Source: Bryopsis sp. KO-2023
Taxonomy: Eukaryota; Chlorophyta; Ulvophyceae; Bryopsidales; Bryopsidaceae
Length of the DNA: 64,000 nucleotides
Direction of reading: 5' to 3'
Assembly (NCBI GenBank): GCA_030272585.1
Contig: BSYQ01000006.1
Span: 3,373,001-3,437,000 of the forward strand
Shown: positions 49,664-61,342 of the stretch, one piece after another
Position numbering within the stretch: the stretch's first letter is position 1
Layout of the letters: each line of letters starts with the position of its first letter
Made by a program: the position numbers and the translations under genes
The notes under the pieces: generated by a model
What the model was told of the DNA's origin: nothing
Seen by the model: only the letters and a program-made list of their open reading frames with translations
The model's database searches: none

Positions 49664-52600
49664 TGTTCCCGTTGCAACAAACCTTGTCGCTCATGGACGA
49701 TGGCTTCCTCCTGCAGGGATACTTTGTTTAGAGTTTATAGCGACACTGAATATCTCACGTGGGCGGCCTCGCAACGTCGGCCGGTGGAACGTTTGCACTG
49801 CCTTCTTTTTGTGCTGGGTTCGTGGCTGGTGTTTGATCTGTTTGATCTGAAAGCCATCCTTTCGCGTGACGACGGAAGCGCTTCGGAAAAGGACGGAACA
49901 GAAAGGGTGTCGGTGGAGTTACTGCTGGTCGCTTTGCACGTACTGTGCTTATTCTTTCTGATCAGAGAAAACGAAAAGTGGAAGCACCGCTGCTCTTTCG
50001 CCATCAGACTGGTGGCAGTAGTGGCAGGATGGAGTTTCCTCTCCAAGGTCAACCGAAGCGAGTCTGGCGCCATGTTGGATGCGGTTTCCAGGTACATGGA
50101 GGGGGCTCTGCTGAGGGTGGTGGTATGTCAGGTGCGCGTGTGTCCGACATGAGTTGCGTTCGCAAGGTCTGGTGGGTTTTTCCGAATGCGGAAAAGGAGT
50201 TTCTGTTCCCGTCGGTGCAGGTGAGACTGCCGTTTCAAGTATTCCTTTCAGCTGTTGAAATCGTTGGCGCGTGTTGGGTAGCCGGGGACTGGAAGCCGAG
50301 CGTGTACCTTGCGGCTCCCTTTGTCGCGGCTATCTTTTTGGAGTGCTCCCTGGTGGGGGATTACGATACGTTCATGTCGAGCAACTCCACGGAACGCGTT
50401 TACCCTAAAGGGGCAACAGCTGAGCCCGTACCCACACCCACCCAGGGTGCTGGGTGCGTGCAGGAGGCGGGGGGTAGCGGAAGTGGAGTTCGGACCAGTG
50501 CCTTCACCACGCCTCCCTCCTCCGCGGTTCCGGGCGACCAGCGGTCCCAGTCGACGGAACCGACGTACACAATGGATTTAGCCGAACTCTTCAAACAAAA
50601 AAGTGCTTCCAACACCAGCCAACCCTCGCTCATCGAATATAAGCCTGTGGTTGCGGTGAGGACCAGGACTATCAAGGTATGATTCGTTTTTCGATACATA
50701 GAGATGTCCAAGCGCGAGCGTTGCGTGTTGGAACCTGAGCGAAACTCTGAGGTGCATTCACTTCTGGCATTAGGTCTTCAACAAGGATGCAACAGAAGCT
50801 CAAATTCAGCGTTATGCCGAAGCGTTTGCTTCCTCCATGGCTTCCACTAGGAAAGAGAACGGCAAGCTCACAGTCGTGAAGGGGATTGGAGTCAGGGGTT
50901 GCATTTTGTTGATGGCTGGGGTGATGGACAAAGACGTGAAAGGCGTACAGAGCGGGCTGACAGACAGGGAGATGTTCGATGAGGCCGCCCAAGAACTCAT
51001 CAGCTGTTTGCCTGCGGATCTTAGAGGCCTGGATATGGATGTGACCGTCGATGGGGTGACAGGGAGGTTTGTCGAGGGTCAGTTGGGACCGGTCTCGATT
51101 GTCGACCATGGGGCAGACTTGCCCGAGGTGGTTTTGGTCAGCGAGCCTTGTGCAGTGATGAACATGGAGACCAACTTGGATATCTGCTTGTCGGAGAGCA
51201 ATGCAGACTGGAAATCCGTCGAGGCAGTGTTGGTCCTTGGGGATGAGGTGCTCCAGAAAAAGGAGCTCGACTCTAACAGCGTCAGGTGTGCAACTCACAC
51301 ACAGTGATTAGATGTATGTTTTCGACAACGCTTTCCACCATGGTTGTCGACGTCCTTAAACTTGCAATTGAATCGTTTTGTTTCGATGAACAGCTTCCGA
51401 GTGCATGGATCTGAGGAACGTAAATCAGGGTACATCAGAACTGTGGGCGTGACCAAGAGCAATGACTCTGAGAAAGGGACGACTATTGTCAGCTCCATCG
51501 CACCGTTTTTGCAAATGCCCAAGGCAGAGGCTCAAGAACTGAATGGTTTATTCGATAACACAGTCCTGGAGGCAGTCAAAAACATCAGGGGCTCCACGTA
51601 TGAACAGCAAAGGAAAGCCGTGTGGAAGGAGCATTTCAAACCCTTTGCACTGGACATGCAGTACATAATGGGTCTTGACATGAGCGAGCTCCATTTGTTG
51701 GGGGATGAAATGAAGTCGGAGTGTCATGGCGTCTTTGCAAACGTCGTCGGGTTCCTGAAGGAATGCAATGCTGACCAGACATGCAAATACCTTGAGAGGG
51801 TGCTCAATGACGCTATGGTTGGACCGGTTCGGGGGGAGGAAAAGAGTGGGGTCCGCTCAGCTCCATCAGAAGTCCAGCACAACGTGGCTGGTCCAAGCGA
51901 TGCCTCAAAACCCAGATACAACTATGGCGAAGGTGCTCGTTCGGACATCGAAAGCTCATTGGAGGCAGACGTCAATGTTTGGAGAGGATTTCGGGACCCG
52001 GCCCTTGAGGCACAGTACAAACTTCATATCAGCCAAAACTTGGTCCTGGCTGATTTCGTGGGCATCATCATGGGCTTGTGCTTGCTGCCCATAATGTGGC
52101 AATCCATCAAGGATGGAGAGCATTTGTATCTGTGTCCGCTGATGACACACTTCGTGGTCTGTACCTCATGGTTTTTGCTGTCCGAACGCACCTACGTTCA
52201 TAGCAGGCAGCCTGTGGTGGTGCTGCTTTGGATCGTCAGGATGGCTGTTTTTGTGGGACAAGTCGCATGCAAGGGTTGGCATACTCTGGTCGTTTCGAGT
52301 GTATGGAACATGGCTGCACTGAGTGGGTGGTTCGTCTTGGTGAAGCCTCGGGTCATGAAGGTAAGGTGTCAGTCATGGGAACAGCACCAATGAAACGGTG
52401 CCATGCAGTTGCTGGTTTGAAGGCTTCCATATGACATTTTCTTTTATAACTCTCTGATATGACACTGTTTCGTGTGTGTGTGTGTTGCACAGATGGCCCT
52501 GAGTGATTTTGTGCTGCTGTCGGTGCTGGATCTGGCGTGTTGGCTGGGCATAGTTGTAATAAGCTTCATATGTGAAGATGTCGCGGCTGGAGTGAAATCG

Positions 52601-52708
52601 TTTGGGCTCGCTCTCTTCTGTGTTTCGATGTCTTGCATGATGGGATATTTCTCCGAGAAGGATCATAGGAACAAATTTGCTAAAAAAAAGCCGTCCAGTT
52701 CGAAGTAG
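49664..52708 (+). CDS. Unrecognised multi-pass membrane protein
   Basis: Exons 49664-50122, 50167-50676, 50774-51285, 51394-52360 and 52493-52708 are joined in consistent phase by GT-AG introns, giving about 885 residues. The N-terminus has a Cys-rich start (CSRCNKPCRSW) followed by several hydrophobic segments. Then comes a Ser/Thr/Pro-rich linker, a soluble region of about 400 residues and six predicted membrane helices in the last 230 residues. The C-terminus is lysine-rich (FAKKKPSSSK). The Cys-pair plus membrane layout loosely recalls ARV1, but the rest does not fit and I do not assign a family. The true start is not resolved; an ATG inside the first exon (MASSCRDTLF) or an upstream exon are both possible. 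Confidence 0.65.
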
Positions 52709-54583
52709 TAGTGAGGGGCAGGAGTGATTTTAAACACCATCGATTTACTGAGAGCGCATAGGGAGTGAGGTTTTCGCTTTTCGGAGCTGGAGCGTCCGGA
52801 TATAAAACTCTGTGTGAGACACTGGGCCAAGAAAAAAAAAACAACGAAAAACAGACACCGTAGATACTGGTCCTCTACATACTAGGGAATCCCAAAGCAG
52901 CGTTCTGCTGCAGGGGCTAGATCACCTTTTGAAAATCAGCCAGGCTCTACAACACGTCATACAAGCGATTTCTTGGGTGGGGGTTGAAGTTGCGGATGTT
53001 GGGTGGGCTTCATCTATATGGCCTCAGTACAGTTGGAAAGAACGTAGTTGCCTTGTGGGGCTATTTTGTCATGGAGAGGATTCCTTGCTGTTCTGGTCTG
53101 CATGCACAGTTGATGGGTTGTCATTGTGGGGGGGGGGGTTGGGGGGGTGAGGACGCATGACACAGGGGAGGAAGTCAGTCTCTGTTGTCATTTTTAATGC
53201 TGAGGGTGCACTTGGAAGCTCCTGTGGCGTGGAAGAATAATACATTTTGATAAAAGTGGGGTCATGAATGGTAAGGACTGCGTTCCGGATTTGGAAAAAA
53301 TTACGTAGGAGTGCACCGGTGGGGTGGGCCACGGTTCAGACAAGGATATCCAATCGAAATTTGGAGACAAGAGGGTGGGGGGGGGGGAACTTGTATGATT
53401 TTCTTGTAACTGTTTGAAAAAGAAAAGAAAAAAGAGGGGGGGGAAGGGGGGGGGAAGGGGGGGGGTAAAAGAAACTTTTTTTCTTGCTAGTTTCAGTTCA
53501 ACAGTGACCGATTAATTTAAATGGGGTTTATGATGATGGTGATGGGTTGTGGAATAATGCAAGAGGGAAACAAAATGAAATAAATGTAGATGGCAGCTGA
53601 GGGTTTGTGGAGAGAAAAAACATCACATACTGTTTTCAAGTCCTGATTTTTGCCAAGGGATCAATCATCAAGGGTTGAAGAAGAGTTCGTCGAAGTGAGC
53701 TTTCTTGCTTTCTAGAGCGCTCCTGGACGACGTTTCATTCTGGTGGAATGTAATTGAGTTGGGTTCGTTGTGTTCATGAGGAAAAGTGGATGGGGAGGGG
53801 AATTCAGATGCTGGCTTGAGTCAAAACTCGAGTTTGAGTTTTTGACACAGGGAGTTGTTAAATGCTCTTGTGTTCACATTAAGGTCATCAAAGTAGGGCA
53901 CCGTTGTATTTAAAATTTGTGGCAAGAAACTTGTGTAAGCCTACTGTGAATGGCTGCGTAGTGTTTGTCAGGATTAGGATTTGAGTCTGATTGCATTTGA
54001 TAGTTCATTTGACAGTTTAAAATGAAACATAGGTTTTTTTGTTTGATGAGACATCTGGACACATTACAATGTTGTCACCTGCTCGGCACAGTTTAGAAAT
54101 GAATAACGATTATGCATTGTGCTGCTTCTGTGTGATTATTGATTTTTGTATTTTGTGTTTTTGAGCCAAAAAACTCAAAAAACTCATTTCTTTTATGGAA
54201 ATTTTGTCAACCACTTCTGAATTAAAAAAAAAGATCATCCTAGACTCACAAGCCTTGAATGAATGTTTCTCTTTTCAAAGCAGTGATCAGAAAGCATCAT
54301 TGCCAAACGAACGAATGAGTCTCAAATAATACAAACAAAAAGGATAAGTATCATCCCCATTTCTGGGACACAAGCCAGAACACGTCACTCCGATACACTT
54401 CGACAAGGGCATCTTTTCCACTCATCAAATCACAAAAAGTTCAAATTTTCACTCTCCTCAGAAAAAAAAAAGAAAAAGGAATTCAAAACAACAATACAAC
54501 AGCATTCGTTCCCACAAAATCACCCCCTCGAAGGAAGAGGTGCCAACCCTTTCATCTCTACTACAAGTACAAGTTTTTTTCAT
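52709..54583. other. Intergenic spacer, no gene seen
   Basis: Lies between two convergent genes and holds their 3' UTRs. It has long G runs (53130-53150 and 53378-53465) and AT-rich stretches. No coding sequence or RNA gene recognised. Confidence 0.6.
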
Positions 54584-55869
54584 TCACACTTTCACAGTGT
54601 CAGCCATCCAAGAGCCCCAGCCTGTCCTGCGCACATCTTCAGGTAACTGCAACCATGCCTTGGCAATCGCAGCTGCCAGCATGTCATCCTGCAGATTCGA
54701 GGACACCCTGCTCCCCACATCATCCACCTTAACATCTTTCCGATGTTTCAAGAATTCTTCGGCTCGAGTGAAAGGATTTTCTCCGGAAGCTGCAGGTCCC
54801 ATGTTGCCACTCCTTCGTCGAGCTAGGATGGCTGCATCCTCCCTGTGGCAACTCTTCATGACGAACTCCAGGAGGGCCAATTGTTCTCGGGCCACGAAGA
54901 ATATGCAATCCACCGGGCACATGTCGACAGCCTCCTTGATTTCCTCGACGTCGTCTGCCCATTGATGGCTGACTCGAGCTCGACCCCACAAATCTTCCAT
55001 GGCAAACGTGTTGGGGGCACACAGTGTACAATTTCTTTTGCAAAACAAAGGAAAACACATATTCAACCTTGTACCACAATTCTTACTTTCAAAATAAAGA
55101 GTTTCGGATTGGGAATATCGAACAGGAGTGTTTCGTTTATAATCGGTTTTTGCTGCCAACTTCCGATATTATTATATTATATTATTATTATTCCTATATT
55201 ATTGTTATTCTCTCACCAAACAGAAACACTAAGGGTCATGCACAAAAAATTTCCTGGAAACTTTGGAATCGATTTGATTCGATTGACGACAAAGGCAAGG
55301 TCCTGCATGCCATGGATGTTTTCGACCAATCCATCACCCCACCTGCAACCAATACAAGTCGTCTCATCTACAAAAACTGCCCTTCGTTCGGCAGCGGAAC
55401 CCATCCACTCGCTGACCGGACTCCCATCAAACTTTCCCCGTGTTGTGCGGAACACCTGCAGGTCTGCGTCGTATGCAGCCCTCAAGTCGTCGTCCATCAA
55501 CAACTTGTAGGCGCTGTTGAGCAGAATAGCCAAGGCGTTCGCCGAGGCTCCAGCAATATCCGGATGCACGATTTTCTGAATCGCTTTGTAAGACGCGCGG
55601 ACGTCCGAACGGCTGGCCCCGACATCCAAACCGAGCAGCTCGTAGAAATCGCTTGGGCACGCAGCGTTCAGTTCAGTCGCGAACTGGCGAATCTCCCTGT
55701 GATAATACTTCTCTTCCTCGCTCAATGTGATGAGTGAGGTGTCGGTTTCGCTGTCGAAGCAAGCAACGTCGCGCTCAGGTCCGGGACTCCTCCCAACCAG
55801 GGTGCGAACACGTCCACGGAAAAACAGTCGAGGGGTCGTGCTCACGCAGGGGACAGAGTTCTGCACCAT
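54584..55869 (-). CDS. J-domain protein fused to a 4Fe-4S ferredoxin domain
   Basis: Two exons, 55869-55343 and 55034-54584, one GT-AG intron, 325 residues. The N-terminus (MVQNSVPCVSTTPRLFFRGR) is basic and Ser/Thr-rich like an organelle transit peptide. A J domain follows (DFYELLGLDVGASRSDV ... IVHPDIAG ... LAYKLLMDD-type helices) with the HPD needed to stimulate Hsp70. Then a ferredoxin-like module: VDETTCIGC, RNCTLCAPNTF, VDMCPVDCI, that is, four cysteines for one 4Fe-4S cluster. Plants and algae have plastid proteins of this build, thought to act in redox-linked chaperoning or Fe-S handling. The intron splits the cluster motif between CIGC and RNC. It is divergent from the DJ-1 gene. Confidence 0.88.
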
Positions 55870-55946
55870 GGCTGCAGGACTTTTGGCAGGTTTTGGCTGA
55901 GACGTCCGATCGAAACGCAGAACAACTCAAAATCGCCACGATCACT
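55870..55946. promoter_or_regulatory. Very short divergent promoter interval
   Basis: If the DJ-1-like protein starts at 55947, only 77 bp separate it from the divergent DnaJ-ferredoxin start. If it starts at 56142 the gap is about 270 bp. Either way the two genes probably share a bidirectional promoter. No motif is claimed. Confidence 0.3.
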
Positions 55947-56807
55947 ATGCCATCAAACATCCACCTCGTCAGCGCGACGTCCGGTGGATTGGGCAAGTGT
56001 GAAGAGTGGTTGGGGAAAGTGATTCTCGACAAAAGAATTATCGTAACGTTTTTTGTGTTCGTTTTTCTGGGCGAAAAGTACAGAGTCCCAGGCCATCCGT
56101 ACCGCATCCTGGGTGTTCCGCCCCCAAGCCCCCTGCGATTCATGAGAGTCGGAGTGAGACTGATGCGGACGAGTGCAGCGAAAAGAAAGCAGCAGAACGT
56201 GGCCGTCGTCCTGTTCGACGCGGTGGAGTTGATCGACGTCACGGGTGCGTTTCAAGCCTTGCACGCTGCGCGGGAGGAAAACTCTGACAAAAAACCCTTC
56301 AACGTCTGTGCTGTCGCGGAACGCCAAGCTTCTCTGCTCACGGAGGCCGGAGTGACGATCATACCCGACTATACCATCGACAGTGCGCCGCGCGTCGATA
56401 TCTTGATCGTCCCAGGAGGGATCGGCGCACGGACCGCTGCGTTCAACGAAAGACTGATGCACTGGATCACCAGGACGGCGGCGGAGGCCCAGCTCGTGGT
56501 GTCGCTGTCCACTGGCGCCTTGCTGCTGGGGAAAGCGGGGCTGCTGAACGGTTTGGAGGTGACAACGCATCACAGGAGTTTGGACCTGCTGCGTCAAGTG
56601 GCGAAAAACATAACGCTGAGACCAGAAATGCGCTTCGTCGACTCTGGACGTATAATCACCAGTGGGGGTGGATCGGCCAGCATCGATGTATGTCTGTACA
56701 TCGTCGCTCGAGTGTGCGGCGCAAAACGTGCTATTCAGGCCGCTCACAATATGGAGTATCGTCACTGGGATTCGACCTGGGCAGAGCATTTGGAAGGTTC
56801 AATGTAG
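55947..56807 (+). CDS. DJ-1/PfpI (GATase1-like) family protein with Ser at the nucleophile position
   Basis: The conserved domain starts at NVAVVLFDAVELIDVTGAF and runs to the end, including VDILIVPGGIGART, SLSTGALLLGKAGLLNGLEVTTHH and IITSGGGSASIDVCLYIV. This is the DJ-1/PfpI fold as in isonitrile hydratase and the N-terminal domain of AraC-type regulators. In those the elbow motif is usually CTG; here it is STG, so the reactive cysteine is replaced by serine. No DNA-binding domain follows. The start is uncertain: ATG at 55947 is the first that avoids the divergent gene, while ATG at 56142 (MRVGVRLMRTS) lies just ahead of the domain. Single exon. Confidence 0.8.
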   Translation: MPSNIHLVSATSGGLGKCEEWLGKVILDKRIIVTFFVFVFLGEKYRVPGHPYRILGVPPPSPLRFMRVGVRLMRTSAAKRKQQNVAVVLFDAVELIDVTGAFQALHAAREENSDKKPFNVCAVAERQASLLTEAGVTIIPDYTIDSAPRVDILIVPGGIGARTAAFNERLMHWITRTAAEAQLVVSLSTGALLLGKAGLLNGLEVTTHHRSLDLLRQVAKNITLRPEMRFVDSGRIITSGGGSASIDVCLYIVARVCGAKRAIQAAHNMEYRHWDSTWAEHLEGSM

Positions 56808-59800
56808 GGCTGTCCGTCGAACACGTGAGAGGTTGAATTCCGGTCGACGACAGTTTCCCTGTGCTAATGCACAGTTTGAATGAGGTCATGAAAATAAGAA
56901 ATCGATCAAGGAAAACTTGAAAAAAAAAAAAAATGTAGAGAAAGGAGATAGCAAATGTACAAATGAGGCACTTAGAAGGAAGAAAAAAATTTCCCTTTTT
57001 CATGGAGGGATGCACATGGGGGGGGGGTGCAAAAGGGTAACAGGAATTTATTCATTAAGTGTCTGCTCATCTATCTGGCTGGTTTTTAAAAGATGGGCTC
57101 GAGAAAAATGAGAATTTGGGGAATGTAGAGGGAGAGGAAAGTGTCCAAAACTGGGAGGGCAGGGTATCCACAACGAAAATCATTTGAAGAATTCCTGCTT
57201 CGATTGTATTCGTGACATTTTTGGTGAGATTCGGATCAAGAATTTTTGCTTTTGCTTACATGAATAATGTAGGGTTGTGTACATATGTCGTGGTAATGTC
57301 TGAATTCGAACAATAATACCTGTCGGAAGGTATTGGTTTTGATACATCTTTTTCTTTTTCTTTTTCTTTTTTTTTTTTGGGGGGGGGAGGGGGTTCTTTC
57401 GCCAAACCTTGTACGGAGCTTTTTGTTATTATACACCTGTGCGTAGATTGAAGAAAAGAGAATTGAGTTCTGGTGCATGAATGCCTATGATAGAGTGAAG
57501 AATAGAGAATTGAGTACTGGTACATGAATGCTCATGAGTTGTTTTTGTTTACTTGGAATTAAGGCATGGGTCGAGGATTTTAATGATATGTATTTTTCTG
57601 TGTTTGGAATGGATAAAGGGAATTGACGAAAGGACTGAAAGCCTGAGAGTGTAGATTGTGCCTGTGATTTCTGCTTCAATTTCCATCGCCTGTGTGATAG
57701 ACTCATGGATTGATAGAAAGGGATTATCTTTCCACAAGTTTCTTGTGTTCACAACACCTGTTTTAAAAAGCGTTCCAAGCAAGTTTCCCGATAAAAAATT
57801 AAACTTATTTTTTGCCATTTCCTCAAAAAGCGAGATGTTTCTTTGGGGGGGGTCGTTTTCTTTTGGCAGAAAGGCTTATGGATCCTACTTAAAATTTGAT
57901 GAGGTGATTGTTTGGTATTGGGTTGCGATAGGAGCAGAGTGGCTCCTCAGGCAACATGTAATCATTGATTGATTGATTGCTTGGTGGGGTTGAGGGAATT
58001 CAATGAAAAATAGAGGGGCCAACCCTCTATTAACCCCCTTGGGTAAACGAATTTGGGATTTGGTCGGTGCTTTGTTTTTTTCTATATTTATCTGTGACCT
58101 ATTTTTTTGCTCCTTTTTTTGTGTGGAGCGGAATTCGACGCGGGTGATGACATCGTCGGAAGCATCTCGCTGGTGGCTGGCTGGTGGCTGTAAAAAGTTG
58201 TACAAAGTGGTGGCTTGTATCGATCAAGAGGGTTTTCTTTTCTTGGCCGTTAAAGATTCCATACATCGTCCAAAGGTGTGATCCTGGATGCATCGGTCAG
58301 GTGGGATTTTCTTCATTTTTTTTTTGGACTCGGCTCAAAACAATTCAATCTTCATGAAAAGTCCAGACTGGAGGCATGACTCGCACACTTTTCGAACTTG
58401 AAAAACTCTTTACACAAGACTGCTCCTTCTTCACTTTCCTCTCTGGGTTGTCAACGCCTTCAAGTGTCTGGTGGCCGCCAGCTGCTAGTTAACCCACCCA
58501 TAGTTGGGAAAAAAGTAGATTGGTAGCTGAAAGACGGCCTTCTCAAGTGTAAACAGATTCCTAAGATTCCTAAAAGACGCAACTTTTACTTTGTGTCCCT
58601 GAAATCCACGCAACAACATTGGCCCTAGTTTCTTTCGAGAAACCGAAACCACTTGGACCAGAAATCGATGCGAAACTGGAATCACACACAAGATATACAT
58701 CGACACGAAACTATATATATATTCCCCTGTTTTTTTCTGCCCTCGAAATTCTTTTTGTGTTGACACAGGAAATTGCTATTTGGTGATGTGTCCTCTTAAT
58801 TTTACAAACCAAAAAAAAATGCACACAGGCATCTGCATCAAGACCCTCTCACCAAAAAAAAGGGTAAAGATGGAGCAACAAGAACCAAAAGAAGAAATCT
58901 ATAATAACAGGGCCAACACCCCCCTCTCCTCCCTCTCTTTTTTGGTTTCGAGTGCAGTTTTTTCCTCAGATGAATAAAACAACACTGGTTTTGACAGGTT
59001 CCAACGAAACTCCATATGATAAACAAAGACTCAACCCACACACTCACCTATCAACAGAGGATCCATCGATCAAAACAGCAGAGTTGATGTCAAAAACCCC
59101 CAATATTGAAAGCATTGTCAGATAAAAGAGGGAAAAAAAAATGCCTAATGGCAGACACTACACACAGACTTCCAATTCTGCATGTGAATAATCGAAAAAG
59201 ACTCATTTTTCCTCTGCCTTTCCCTCTCTTTTTTTTAAATGAAACAAAAAGCTCCTGTCAATGCCTTCCTTTTCTTGCATGTAACCTCTTCCTATTCATT
59301 GCCAACGTTGAGGTCAGCTCCAAACCCTCTGTTTTCAACTGCTTTTTAACCCTGTCTTTCCTTTCTCTCTCTCTACCCAACCCCCATGTATGTGACCCCA
59401 AACATATCTTGTTTTGTTTGTTTTGTTTTGTATTGTTTTTGTCCCCCCCTCAGGATATCCCATCCTGAAAAATTAAAACAAAAGAAACTCCAGAATAAAG
59501 CCAACAAAAAGCAAAAGCAAAATAAAAAGGGATCAAATTAAAAAAAAAAGCAAAGCAAAAAAGAAAAATAACCAAAAGAGTTGCATTTACCCTTCCCTCT
59601 TTTTTTTTCTGTCTCTCTCTTATCCTTCTCTTTCTTTTTCCCCAACTTCCTTTCCTCTTTCCCTTTTTCAAAACGCAACCCTTTTTTTTTTTTTTTTTGT
59701 TCCTTTCTTCTGTTTTTTTTCCACGGTCTCTCTTTCCCCCTCGATCCACCCATTCACCACCCCCTTTTTTCTCCCCCCCACCCCAAAATATAAGACCCTT

Positions 59801-61342
59801 TGTCGCAAATGTATTCATTGCTTGTGAAAAAAAGAAGAAGCGACAAAGTTTCGAATTACACATATAGTGAGACACTACTGTACAGAGCACAAAAATGTTC
59901 AGGCCACCCGGGGGGACAGCCCGACGCTCTTGAAAAAAGACACATATAAGAACACTGCTAATTTAACAACATATTGGGTCGATCCCGGCAACCACACGAC
60001 ACTCCATTTGTACAACACACACACACACACGCTCCATACGTGATCCACAACAAAACAAAAAAAACAACCAATTCGACCGACCACCCTCAAGCCCATGCCT
60101 CAACTTTTTTACTTTTTATCTCTCCTGCCATCCGCACTGCTCTTTTTTTTTTGTGCTCCCCTTTTTTGGTATTTTTAACAAACCGATCGCCATCTTTACC
60201 TTTCACTTTCACACATGTATGGTGCATATTCGTCGGGATCAGATTTCACCTATTCCATTTTCTTTGCAGTGGACGCTTATTCCAGCGGCATCAAATTTTT
60301 TTTTCTACCTTTCTTTAAAAAAGGCGTTTTTTTTTCTCTCTTTTTTTTTCTGTCATATAAAAGGCATCACGCCAACGCCAGTTCCCCCCCTTTGGCCCCG
60401 CCCATTCCCCCCCATTGTTTTTTTTCCTTTTTGTTTAAATTAAAAAAAAAAAACAAAAAAAAACCTTTTCTTTTAATAAAGAGCTTCCAATAATCCCTCG
60501 TTGCATTCCTTTTTTTTTTCCCTCCCTCCTTTCAAAGTGCCGCAAAAATATTTCAAAATCAGCAAAGGACTTCTTTCTCTTTTTCTTTCTCTCACTCTTT
60601 TTTTCCTCCCTCACCCCCCCAACAATCCGAACACTGCAAGCACCACACAACGCCGCAGCAATCTTTTTTCGGGGAGCAAAGAAAAATAAAAGTTCAAAGA
60701 AGAAAAAAAAAGGCTTCAGAAACTATAACACCAACACCACACAGACTAAAACCGTCCCATGCACATGAATCGTAACATTAAAAAAATTTCTTTTGATATT
60801 CCGGCCTGAACCACAGACACTGACCATTGTTTTCCTTTCTTTCTTTCTTTTCTCTCTCTTTTTTTTTTTCCCTGGGCCTTTTTTCCGTATTCTCTTTTTT
60901 GTCCCCTTTTCCTGCACCCTTCCATAAAATCGTGCAAACCGGCAATTTCCTGTGCATCCTTTATCCACCCCACAAGGCTTGCTCACCAACCTCAACCTCC
61001 ATATGTATATATATATACTCCACAACAACAATATTTCTTTCTTCCTTCCATCTGAAGAAGCTTCCCCCAAAAAGGAAAAAAAAAACCAAAAATGGTGTCT
61101 TGCTTTTCCTTTCATGTAGTAACCTCCCAACATCAAACATTCCTTCCTCACTCTTTTTCTTGTTCAATTCCTGACAAACAATATCAGGTTCCGACATATA
61201 AAACAACGACCAAAAAGTCACTCCCCCCTTTTCTACCTTTTCAGTTTTCCGTTTTTTTTTTTTTTTTTTTGCTTTTTTGCCTTTTTTTTTTCGCCACCCA
61301 TCACCCTATGTCCTGCAAAAACATCGGAAAAAAAAAAAGATC
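56808..61342. other. 4.5-kb gene-free spacer
   Basis: Rich in A, T and C/T homopolymers and simple repeats (for example CACACACA near 60020 and TATATATA near 61005). Open frames here are low-complexity by-products (Phe/Ser/Lys-rich). I see no conserved protein, tRNA or transposon. A small non-coding RNA cannot be excluded. Confidence 0.55.

Noticed and set aside
49664-50122. Firm ARV1 assignment for the membrane protein
   Set aside because: Only the Cys pair and hydrophobic layout are similar. The second Cys pair and later conserved parts of ARV1 are not found and the protein is far longer.
59400-61340. Phe/Ser/Lys-rich open frames on both strands
   Set aside because: They are translations of T-rich, C/T-rich and A-rich homopolymers with no conserved segment.
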